In this document: piece by piece, positions 23,259-33,321 of the stretch | Layout of the letters: the number at the start of each line of letters is the position of its first letter | How positions within the stretch are numbered: position 1 is the stretch's first letter | Source: Tetrapyrgos nigripes | Taxonomy: Eukaryota; Basidiomycota; Agaricomycetes; Agaricales; Campanellaceae | NCBI GenBank assembly: GCA_013368315.1 | Contig: JAACJM010000060.1 | Location: forward strand, 248,001 to 312,000 | Direction: 5' to 3' | Length of the DNA: 64,000 nucleotides | Notes under the pieces: generated by a model | The model's database searches: none | The model's input: only the letters and a program-made list of their open reading frames with translations | What the model was told of the DNA's origin: nothing | Program-made: the position numbers and the translations under genes

Positions 23259-24119
23259 TCAAGTCCTCAACCATGCCGTCTTTGCAATCTTCTTCTGTTT
23301 CTTCTGCTCTTTGAAACGTTCCTGAAAACAAGTCAGGCTATTGGGAGACCAAAAGAAAAAGTGAAAACTAACCAAATCCTTCTTCGACGGCCTCTTCCTC
23401 TTTTTACCTCCGGCTTCCGCCTCTTCTTCATATTCCTGAGCTTTTTGCGCCTCCCAAGCATTTACATCGAAATAAACTTCGCTCATTCTCTTTGCCCTCT
23501 CGTATTCCGATAAATGCGTAGGATCTCTGCCATCCAGTCGTGTAAATGCACCTGTGCGTGCATTAAATTTGGCTGCTGCACCGTACGCCCCGACTCCTGA
23601 TCCTACAGCTGAAGGTCCGGCAAGTGAAGGGTCAAGGTAGGCTAGGGAAGGGTCAATCCCTTGAGCGATAGCTGCTGCTTGAAGAGTGTTGTATGGTGCT
23701 GATGATGAAGCCGCGGCCGATGCGTTAGCATCAGGAGGTGGTGCTGAAGGGTTAGCAGCTTCCCCTGCTGCAGGCTGTGATGGATTGTCCGACTCCGAGG
23801 TGGACGAAGGCATAAGAGGGTTTTCCCATGTAGTTTCGTTTGTCTGGGCGTTGTAGAAGTAATAAGCGTTATACTGAGGGGAGTATATCGCTTGCCATGG
23901 ATTTGAATCGGAAGCGAGGGTAGCAGAAGTAGAAGGAGTAGAAGATGAAGTAGCTGTGTCCTTGGAAGAGTCTTCAGTCGACTCTTCGGTAGTTGTAGGT
24001 TGTTTTTCAGAATCTTCTTCGGAAGTTGAAGGTATTTCTTTCGACTCCTCCGTTGACTTTGGAGCCTCTTCCTTCGTTGGCTCTGGGCTTGTCCTCGTCG
24101 ACGTTGGTGTTGAGGGCAT
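23259..24119 (-). CDS. WW domain-containing protein
   Basis: Two exons, 24119..23373 and 23321..23259, flank a 51-nt intron (GTTAGT...TTTCAG) that happens to be in frame; the protein is 269 residues. A Ser/Thr/Glu-rich acidic N-terminus (about 75 residues) precedes one WW domain whose two tryptophans frame NPWQAIYSPQYNAYYFYN...TWENPL. An Ala/Ser/Pro-rich linker follows, then a conserved-looking block (KFNARTGAFTRLDGRDPTHL, SEYERAKRMSEVYFDVNAW) and a Lys/Arg-rich coiled C-terminus ending KTAWLRT. WW domains bind proline-rich ligands; the basic tail with KKRKRPSKK suggests nuclear localisation and a link to RNA processing or transcription, but this is inference. The gene is intact. Confidence 0.85.
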   Translation of the reverse strand: MPSTPTSTRTSPEPTKEEAPKSTEESKEIPSTSEEDSEKQPTTTEESTEDSSKDTATSSSTPSTSATLASDSNPWQAIYSPQYNAYYFYNAQTNETTWENPLMPSSTSESDNPSQPAAGEAANPSAPPPDANASAAASSSAPYNTLQAAAIAQGIDPSLAYLDPSLAGPSAVGSGVGAYGAAAKFNARTGAFTRLDGRDPTHLSEYERAKRMSEVYFDVNAWEAQKAQEYEEEAEAGGKKRKRPSKKDLVSFHFFFWSPNSLTCFQERFKEQKKQKKIAKTAWLRT

Positions 24120-24407
24120 CGTTCGGGTTAATTACGTCAGCAGCTGTGGAATCGAGTCCGACGGCGCTAAAGCGTGCTCATTTCCAAGAGGCCAGCTGGT
24201 ATATCGTTGCATATACCCAGTTTAACACTGCCAAATCATCACCGACTTTGCCTACGGTGACAAGCTCAGTTTCTTGACCTTCACTGAAGGGGTTGGTTCG
24301 ATGGTTCTGACCCGGCCTTGTCCAGGGTTCTGTTTACACGGGTCCGATTATAAGTATTTGTCGACGTCTCTTCCTTACCACCACTTCGAAATGGAGCCTA
24401 ACCTAGT
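24120..24407. other. Divergent spacer
   Basis: This 288-bp region lies between the WW gene and the MYND pseudogene, and presumably holds the bidirectional promoter. No feature is recognised within it. Confidence 0.4.
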
Positions 24408-26196
24408 ATGAAACAACGACGGCCACTGCAAAAGAGCTCATTGCGCACCAAAAACACGGTCATGACCCAGGATCACCCTAAATTCGACTACTTGATTCTG
24501 AATGCATCCACGTTCTGCCATATACTGACCAGTAGACTGCTGTGTTGTCCTGGATGTAAAACAGTCTTGTATTGCAGCAAGAAGGTGAGAGACTGGTTCG
24601 TGTTTGCCATACATTCATCTCATTTCTGGTCTGTTGGCCCTTAGTGCTCGAAACAAGCTGGGAAGTTCGGCAGCGTTCCTAGTGCACCATCTCATGCAAG
24701 TCTCTGTCCGGACAATTGTTGTGGGTCTCGGCTTTTTACATCTTTGCACACCCGTCATTGATTTTCCTGGTCAGGGTCATATGAAACGGACTGCTAGTGC
24801 CCAAACAATCCTTCGGCAGTTCCCTTGGGGTCGTCTTGAGAAGGACTGCAGTTACAAGAGACTTCGCGTTAGCTCGCTTCAGGGTCCTCCGTAATGACAT
24901 GGGTTTCTGGAGCCATAAAGTCGGACCCGTTCCTCACCAGCCAAAGGGTCTGTAGTACCGCGAAATTGTTTTCAGAATTCGACCATTTGGATGGGAAGAA
25001 TCTCTTCAGGAAGGAACATCTCACAGATGAAGAAGGTTGGAGATTATCTCATTCCTTTCCGTGTCTTCGAGGGTGCAAACGCCCAGAAACGACTAGTGCT
25101 TATCACGGGCTCTCCAAATCCCGTGAAGGACTGGGATTCTTGGTATAAACAGCGGAAAATCTCCAAGGGGCCAACAGCGGCGCTACTCATGTCGTGTCCT
25201 TTGACCGTGTGCCAATTGGTCGTCAACTGGCTTCAGGTTTCCAATGCGACACGGGGTGGCCTAGGGACGCGTTTTCCTCTTCATATCGATATCCTCGGAG
25301 TCGAAATTGAGCCGAATTACCTACCTTTGTGCGCAAATACCCACTGTCTTTGCCTTTCATTCACTCATTACTCAATTTGTCGACAGGTTTTCCGAACTTG
25401 TCCTTCTTCTGCCTTACCGCGACGTTCAGCTCGTCATCTTTGTGCCTTGCGTCCACAAGCTGTCCAATGAGGTTCTTAACAACAAGAACTCCTGTAAATC
25501 TCTCATCGGTCAATCTTCTACGAGCTCACCCATCTTCTCACCCATCTTCTCCTAAAGAATGCAGCTCGGGCATCTCGACATCTTCCTGCACACCCACTCA
25601 CTCACATTGGATCCCCAAGAACAGCTCTCCTGAATCTTCCTCTTCTTTTCCTTACGGCGGACCTCCGGACGCCCTAATCGTCTGCAACGCTGGGATAGCT
25701 TCATACCCCGAATGGAGCCGCGTCATTCAAGCTGCTCATCTATTCGATACCCCCTTTGCAACAACCGAATATGCAGAGTAATCTGCTGAAACACCAGTTG
25801 CTAACATGCAGCTGCTTTTGGGGATGCATATCCCAGCTAAGGCCAGGGAGGAGTATCGAGTTGAGATGAATCCCTTTCAGTGTCCAGGACAAAGACAAAT
25901 CCCCATGTCCAGACTTCCGGATTTATGTAATGGGTTTACGTTGGTGGTGTTAAGGAGGAGCAGAAGGAGAACTAAGAGGCAAAGCAGAAGAAGAAGGAGC
26001 AGAAGACATAGATGCCAGGAAGGAGAACAAACTGAAGCAGGGAGGCCCTGGCACAAGCTCTGATGGAAAGCCATCGTCTGGTTCCTCAGCAACTGAGGGC
26101 AGCGTGGGCGGTGTGTCATTCTGGGGGCTTTCTACTGCCATGGCCATTACACTCCTGTTCGCCGCGTATAAAGCATGGGATGCGGCGAGTTCTTGA
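24408..26196 (+). pseudogene. MYND zinc-finger / MSS51_C-like gene, decayed
   Basis: Recognisable pieces occur in order but in changing frames. A partial MYND finger (CPGCKTVLYCSKK|C..., with an intron 24586..24644) lacks a clear second half. The family motif LRQFPWGRLEKDCSY shifts one base later into DFALARFRVLRNDMGFWSHK. LTDEEGWRLS then shifts to IPFRVFEG. DSWYKQRKISKGPTAALLMS and LLLPYRDVQLVIFVP, then DALIVCNAGIASYPEWSRV and TEYAE, belong to the MSS51-like C-terminal domain. An in-frame TAA (25779..25781) follows TEYAE where the family pattern would have CAA (TEYAEQSAE), after which NPFQCPGQRQIPMSRLP is still readable. A possible last exon ends in a transmembrane-like LSTAMAITLLFAAYKAW (stop at 26194..26196). 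Several independent lesions make this a pseudogene. Confidence 0.75.
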
Positions 26197-26344
26197 AGCC
26201 GTTGTGGTTCAAGGAGACGAATTTCCAATTTCGGTCAAGATCTCGTCCATGCTTCATCTATGGCACTACTTTCGTCCATATCTTTGCATTACCGTGATAA
26301 TGATACATTCACATCAGATAGTCATCATGTACAACCAGTCATCG

Positions 26345-28606
26345 TCAAGATCCTAGCACGAAAAACTGTTTTCTCAACGCCTCCTTCGCCTCCATCTCAG
26401 CCTCGTCTGCCTCCCGATTCTTCCCCAAATCCCTTAAACAGTAAGACACTCTCATCAACGACTTGTGCAGCGTTCGCATTATCCTCACTCGTTCCTGCGT
26501 ATGCGGGTCTGTCGAGGTCAATCTATATGCCAGGATTACGCCCTTCCGAGCAACCGTTAAGGCTTTACTATGCCTTCCCAGGTCGGAGAGTATAAACGAA
26601 AGGTTCAGCTGGGCATTCGCAAGGTCCATGGTGTACGTTTCGGGCTCGTCACGTTCCAGCACCGTAAAATGATGAACGGCTTCTTCAGCTGCGTCCAAAG
26701 CTGTTTCGAGATCAAGTTCGTGGGCTCTCTCACGAGATAGAGCTGCATCTCGGTTGTTCAGAGAGGTTACCGAGGTCATTGGGCCATGATGATTGACCCT
26801 GCCAGTGAGCGATGGCTCACTGAGCTTGGCAGAGAGATTGTACAACACCGTCGCCAATTCCGTCCTCAGACTTTTATCCTGTAGGAAAGCTTCCTTGTAA
26901 AGCTCTGCACACTCCGTCCAGACCCTCGTCAACTCCTGCCCTATCCTCTCCGCCTCAAAACTACCCTTCTTATTCACAGTGATTTCTGCCTTGGAGTCAG
27001 TGTAGAGGTCCCTCAAACACCTCCCCATGTATGTCAGTGACCTTGCTAGTGCGGTCACATTCTTGATATCTCGGATTGTGCAGATGATGGACCGACGAAG
27101 TCTCACAGCGTTTCGGGCAGCCGTCAAGGCTTCATTGGTATGCTTGAGTGAGCGAAGACGTCGGCATTCTGTGTCGTAATCATTAGCTTGAGAAAAGAGG
27201 TTTGCGTGATCCCTGTCAGGGAAGAAAGATGTCGTGAGAGTTGGATTAGAGAAGTTGGGTGCATTGGGGAATATGGAACGGGAAGGAGAGAACGTGGGAG
27301 ATGTGGGCGAAGGAGGGATGGGAATAGTTGCTGCTCTTCTAGCAGTAGTCCCAGAGTTGAGGACGGGATGGGATAGAATACGAGGACGCGTTTGGGGTCT
27401 TGTCATTCCAGCAGCCACTGTGGGCACTGGCGATTCCAGTGAAGGAGGGGATGAGGGACTCGTCGAAGATACGCTTGACGTCATCGAAATCACTGTGACG
27501 CTGGTGTCTGACCTGGCAGCTGGAGGTGGTTTTCGCTTCAAGACTGCGCTTTTCGAGGGCCTAGTCGGAAGGTGGACCTTAAACGTCAAATCTTCTGTGC
27601 TCGTCCTAGTACTTGAGCTTGTACTCAAGGCAGCCTTTGGGAAAGGACTGGTAACGCGTGGACGAGGCAAATCTAGACTACCACCTCTACCACGCTCTAC
27701 TGGTGTATCAGATCGGTCCGAGAGCCTTGAACTAGAAGGTGTCCCTGCTCGTCCCGGAGCTCCTGCACGACCCCTCGTGAAGTCAGGAGTGCCAGATCTC
27801 GGTCTGACAGGCAGCTGAGTGTGATGACGACTGCCTTGTCGTAGAAGCTCGTCAAGCTTCCGGTTGACCTGCGCATTATGGACCCCGAGCTTGCGTTCAA
27901 TTCTGATAGCAGCTAGGGCCTGTCATTGTAAAAGGGTTTGTGTGTGCGAAATGTAAACTCTGAATGGGCAAGGACGTACCGTAAACTCCTGGAAACAGTT
28001 GGCTATCTGCTTCTCAACATCCTTCAAGGCAGACTCGATAGTGTCACGATGGAACCACTGGCGAATACTTGACGTGTTCTTAGTCGTGGACTCTCTTTGA
28101 GTTCTCTCGAGTGCGTGTTCTAGCTCCCTGTGCAGAGAAATATTGTCAGGAATCGTGGCCTTACTCGCAATCTTTATCTCCAGACCCCTTGCCACGTCAT
28201 ATCCATGAAATACAGACTCACTTTTTCAACTTCGCAATCGCTCTCACCAGGCTTGGAGAACTTTTCGCACTCGCTTTCCTGGCCTCCACCTTCAGTCGTC
28301 GCAATGAATCCGATATGCGGTTGATGATGACACTGTGGGTTTCCCGATTGTAACGCACCTGTCATAGTTCGACGTGAGTATGAAAAGTCCAGCAAGAAAT
28401 AAAGGAAGAACGCCGGAGAAAACTTGTGATGAGTCAAGAAAGGGAAAATGTCCACAGTTTAATTTCAGAATGAACGGGAAGGGCTTTTCGCGGCTTCGAA
28501 ATGATGGGGGAAGATAAGATGAACGACGCCTTACACGGTCAATCGAGTCTTTTAGCTGAAGCCCAATCCCAACCAACGTCGACACTACGGCCACTACCTC
28601 TGTCAT
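26345..28606 (-). CDS. Four-helix-bundle (MLKL/HeLo-like) protein with C-terminal TPR repeats
   Basis: Exons are 28606..28535, 28358..28222, 28127..27980 and 27919..26345; introns are 176, 94 and 60 nt, all phases fit, giving 643 residues. The N-terminus (MTEVVAVVSTLVGIGLQL, then a basic helix INRISDSLRRLKVEARK, then ELEHALERTQ and TIESALKDVEKQIANCFQEF) has the layout of the four-helix bundle of fungal and plant MLKL-like or HeLo-type proteins. A 150-residue Ser/Pro/Arg-rich disordered segment (PRPRVTSPFP; SPTSPTFSPSRS) follows. The C-terminal ~270 residues are TPR-like helices (ALDAAEEAVHHFTVLERDE; NLSFILSDLGRHSKALTVAR; MRVSYCLRDLGKNREADEAE). Bundle-plus-TPR suggests signalling or scaffold function, possibly cell death; this is inference. 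The gene is intact. Confidence 0.75.
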
Positions 28607-31600
28607 TGAGCTTGGCTTGCAAAACACTTAACTGCTGTATGGATTTGCTGTACTTGAGGGCACCTTGGCCCAGTCGGCGATATGATCTTGGAAAGAGCAG
28701 GAAAGGGCCCTGCACCAGGTAGATGCGATCAGGCTTGGACGATCTTTTTCACTATTAAGGTGGAAGACGGGGACGAGGGGGAAGGAAGGACGGGGAGAGG
28801 ATTAGTGGATGCGAGGAGGGACAATGGACGATGCAAAACTAGTGGGAAGGGTCAGATAGCTTAAGAAGGCGGCGAGAACTTTGTCTTGAGTCGCGCGGGA
28901 CCAAAGTGTCCAGTTTTAAAGGCGCTATACATAGCTACGAACGGCATGGGTTACTAGCACGGGAGTGCACTGGAAAGGCAGTTGACTGGAGGCGTAAGAA
29001 AAAGAAGCCTGTAACATCCGGCGGAGATGAGATCAGGCTCGGTCGTTCGTCCGCCCTGTGATAACAACGAAAGGAGGGCTCGCCAGGGTCCTGGAAATCT
29101 TTGTTCACATCCGGGAGATAAACTTCATGCTACAAGAAGGAAGGTTTCCCCAGATTTCTGGAACTAGAACACAATCTCGTGCCTCATGATCTGAACCTTA
29201 ATTTTGTGAATCATGGATCCAGTTTCTGGAGCAGTCTTGCCACCCGGAGTCAATATGCTAGTCCGTCTCCTCACCTCCAAACCTGGCTTCTGAAAGTACA
29301 CGAGGCGTCTCAGCAACTGCATCAATTCACTCAGTATGGCAAAGTTTACCTATACATCACTTCTGTGATCGTCATATTGTCTGTCTACGAGAGACTAGGC
29401 AAAGTCGCCGTTATGTCGAAGCAGAATGTATTTAGGAAGCGACCAATGGCAAAGATCGCTTGATGAAATGTGCGTTCATGTATGTCCTAATCACTGATGC
29501 CGGCGGTCGCCAATCGTCACTAATACTTTAGTAAAGCTTCAATTTGAGGATGGCTCGAAGTTGCTTGTTTGTTTGGAACGTCCTCGAATGGGACTCTGTG
29601 TCAGTGCCACGATAAAATAGTCAGAGAGGTCAATGTGTCACAGATGAGTCCAGTTGAGTACAGGGACTTCGTCGAAATAGCAGTTTTTGGGGAACAATGA
29701 AGAGTACCGTTTCCTTTAGTTCGGTATTCTCCCTTTCATAAATTCATATCACGACATGAAGATGTATCATTCCTTTCTTGACCAGCGGCGGCGATAACGT
29801 CTAAGAAGCTTTCACCGAAATGAATGTTACAAATGTGCAAGGTATATATAGCTGGCGACATACTCGATAGATCCCCAAATCCATCGAGCAAAGCAGCTGA
29901 ACTCAGACCCCCATTTATGAACGGTAAGCACATCAAGTACACGTACTCAGCTGGCTACGTGGCAGTATAGAGCAGTATTCACGGAGATTCGACGGGAATG
30001 AACTCGGATTAGAAAGCATGGTAGCAAACAACAGACGTCAAATATCAGAGAATTTGAGGAGTCGTCGAATAAAACCATCGCAACCCAGGCGGGTTGATGA
30101 GCGTTCCAACGCGTGCCTGTCGATAAGAAGCTTTTTTTCAGTCCAAATGGTGTCTGCAGGTACCGCTGCATCCTAGTCTGCTGCCTGTTGACTTGGTTCC
30201 TGCATCATAATTGATGGAGTAAACGTTCGACCGAGATCCCGAAAAAACCTTCCAAGCAGCTGAAGCCTTTTATGAATTCGTAAGGGCCGGATTGGTGACA
30301 ATGGATGGGAAACCACTGGAGTAAACTTTCGAGTTGTCAAGCTTTGAGCACAGCCAGTGTCCAAGCTCTCGCCACTTTGATGAGACTGTACCCAGTCAAG
30401 TCCTTTAGCACTGAGGCCTGCATAACAGACGGGCCAGAGTTGTGTCCGCTGCAGCTGGAAACACAGAAAAAGTGAGTGTATCTGGGCAGTGGAGTCTCCG
30501 TCTGAATTGGCCAGTTAGCTTCAAGACACTGCGATGATCATCCCTGGTCAGTAAATACGACCTGAGGACGTACACGATACGGGTGAAACTTGCAGTAGGA
30601 AAGGCCGATTGACTGATCATCATCTCAAATTGTCGCCTGGGTACCGGAGGACTTCCACTGCTCAGTTCGGTCAAGAAAAGGCCTCTGTCGTACACCCCGG
30701 TCAAGTAAATCAAAATGCATACGGAAAACCACGACCTACCAATAAGCTATAGTCGATCTTCTCCTCGGGTTTCTTCGCAAAGATGGCGATTTCGTCAATC
30801 TGCATACCTCCATACGCTGCATACACCCAGTACTGTCATTCCCGCCAGTGGATCTTGAGCATTTTGGATCCATTCCAATGCAGTTGAGACCTGAATTATC
30901 TCAGAGTCAAGTGACGTTCGTAGAGATCGGCCTACTGCTCTTCGTCTCATTGCAAACTGTGAAAATGATTGCTGAGCAAAACTTCCCGAAGACTTACGAT
31001 GGGAGCGACGGGTAGACCGGGATGGGATCCAAATCATCGAGACAGGGGAAAGGCAAGCGTTGACTCCGAGTCGGAGGTAGTTTTGTCTGAGAGACGGAGG
31101 AACCTGAGGGAGTCATTTCAGTGGATGGGTGAGTGTGGGCAACTTCAGCAGTAAGCAAAGTTCCTTTTCTCTATAACTGCAAGAGCTAAGATCTTTGCAA
31201 CTTGATGCAGAGACAACACATCTGATTGAAATTTTACAATAAAGTTGCCCATCAGCCACTCTGACGAGTCCTGATCCATTCTATCGAGAATAATCAACGC
31301 CCACACGACGACCGAGCCACAAAAACAAACCTATCTCAACATGGCCAACACCAAGACAACTTGAGTACTGGTAGTATGGGCGCCAGTGGCGAGTCAAGAG
31401 AAACCTATGGCGATAATAAAGACGGTCGTGGGCTCCAACTCGAAAGGATGGAGCTTTTTTCGTTCGAAAACCTAGCATAGGCTAAATCAAACTAGAAATT
31501 AAATTATTCGTTTAAAGCGATACCCACAAATTCCTAATAGATTCAATGGCCCTTCCTTTCACCTTCTTTTGGCGATCCTTTTGTGCAGCATCTATACAGC

Positions 31601-33321
31601 ATCAAAAACGTTAACCTGCCTTGATGAGGACCCACAGCTGGACTGAAGGACATCGTACCATGACCTCCAGCCGAGCCACTCGTGTTTTTATTACATTAAG
31701 AGTTCCGTTTTGGTGCAGAGTAATTCTTCATGTGAGGCTGTAGGTCGTCCTGGTGTGAGGTTTGAAAGCAACAGACAGTTAACTGTATGTAGACCGGTAT
31801 TTCTCACGATCCTCGAGCGCTGGTCTTTTACGCAACCATCGACACCGGCGCCGTTCTGCGGTCACTGATAGCACCTTCAAGGTTACCTGTCCTGAAACTG
31901 GTGCGCACTCTTGTGAGAAGGACTTGCAAAGGACTTGAAAGTGTTTAGTTTGGATTGGATTTGAGATTTCGCCGTAGAGAAACAGTGAGAGAGACAGGAG
32001 GATAGTTATAGAGAGAGATCGCTGAGTTTACGAATACGAGTAGTATGCGTAAGGGTAAGAGTAAGGATACCGTTGTTGTTGCTAAGGTACCTACCCTTGA
32101 TTCGTCGACAAGGGGACTAGAGTCAGGAAGTATGAGCGAAAAAAAGGTGACAGTGATATCGAAATTTAAAGGGGCTAATCAGAACAGGAGGAAGAACTTC
32201 CTACCCTGTTCTCTTCTGTGGCTACACATGAAGAGGATGGTGTCGCATGCTCGGAAAGTAAGCAAAGCATATTCGCAAGTTTGTACAAGGAAGTATATAT
32301 GGAAGTAGAACCAAACGAATGAATATGTACTTTTCAACCTAGCCACCACTCAACTGAGACGAGACAACAGAAATAAAAGAAAGGGAAGAAGGGAAGATTA
32401 AAGCAGAAAATGCGTGAAAGAAGAAAGAGAAAGACAAAATCGAAACGAAACGAAGCAAGCAAGGCAAGACTCAAGCAATCGAGTAAGGATGTAAAACGAA
32501 TACAACGAAGAATGAACTGTAGCGTATGCGTAGGGTAGGTGAAACGGTAACGGTGAGAAGGGCAACGGGTAAGCGTAGAGAAGGTTAAAGGTCGATAAAA
32601 GTACATATGTATCTGTCATCTGTATGTTGACAACCAATAGCCCAATGGTGGTGATGTGTGATATGATCATTCATTCGTTCATTGTTCATTCATACTCCAT
32701 CCAACCTGTTTCGCCGGTTGCGCGTGCTCGAGTTGTTTGTGAGCAGTGGTGTTGTTGGTTCCTTTGCTCCGCATCCGCCCCCGCTCCGGGTCTGCTCCGG
32801 GTTCCGTGGTTTCCAGGGTAGAGTAGGCGTAAGAGGAAGGGTAGACAGGGATTAGGGGATAGCGGTTGATGCAGAGGAAGGTAGCCCATAAGCAGGACCA
32901 ACAACCAACAAGTCAAACAACAAGCATTGGCGGCCCGAGTCGGTCGACGTTTTTATGAGAGGAGAGATAAGTAAGAGGAGATATCGAATATCGATAGGAG
33001 ATTTGGTTGAGTGAAGGAGGCACGACAGAAGAGCGAGATTGATTGAGAGACGACGCTGCTTTCGCTTAGTGAAAGAGCGGGTAACAGATCGAGAGAGCGC
33101 GCATAATGCAGCACGGAGGATGAGACGAGACGAGTGGGGTATCCAAAAGCAAACGAGCGGGTGAACAACTGGGTGGATGTAAAGTACATTGTTCTTAGGT
33201 GAAAAGGAAAGAAGATTGGAAAGGATGAAGAAAAAATCTGGTTCTTTCACTGGAGGAAAGGATGACGACGAGACAGCACGCATATGGGCGTAACAACAAC
33301 TGAATGTGTTCAGCCTTTCAT
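28607..33321. other. Long gene-poor region
   Basis: No gene can be supported with confidence across 4.7 kb. Open frames at 29179..29463 (+) and 32045..32308 (+) show no family signal. On the minus strand between about 31104 and 30400 a run of plausible exon-like pieces exists (listed separately). The stretch 32330..33290 is purine-rich on + (many GAAAGAAG and GAGA tracts) and likely includes the long 3' UTR of the Nrd1-like gene; its opposite-strand ORFs are composition artefacts. Confidence 0.5.
30405..31104 (-). CDS. Possible multi-exon gene or remnant, unrecognised
   Basis: From an ATG at about 31104 the minus strand reads MTPSGSSVSQTKLPPTR...VYPSLP and ends at a canonical donor (GTAAGT). 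Further on, RRAVGRSLRTSLDSEIIQVS with TALEWIQNAQ is open for over 40 codons, and another frame gives AYGGMQIDEIAIFAKKPEEK. A third piece (TGVYDRGLFLTELSSGSPPV) is open from 30713 to 30405. I could not connect them with consistent splice phases, and no family is recognised. It may be a decayed gene. Confidence 0.25.

Noticed and set aside
27234..27818. 194-codon plus-strand ORF
   Set aside because: Antisense to the Ser/Pro-rich linker of the bundle-TPR gene; Gly/Val/Glu-rich shadow.
32334..33283. Minus-strand ORFs of 65-143 codons
   Set aside because: Purine-rich + strand, probably 3' UTR of the Nrd1-like gene; Ser/Leu/Phe composition is an artefact.
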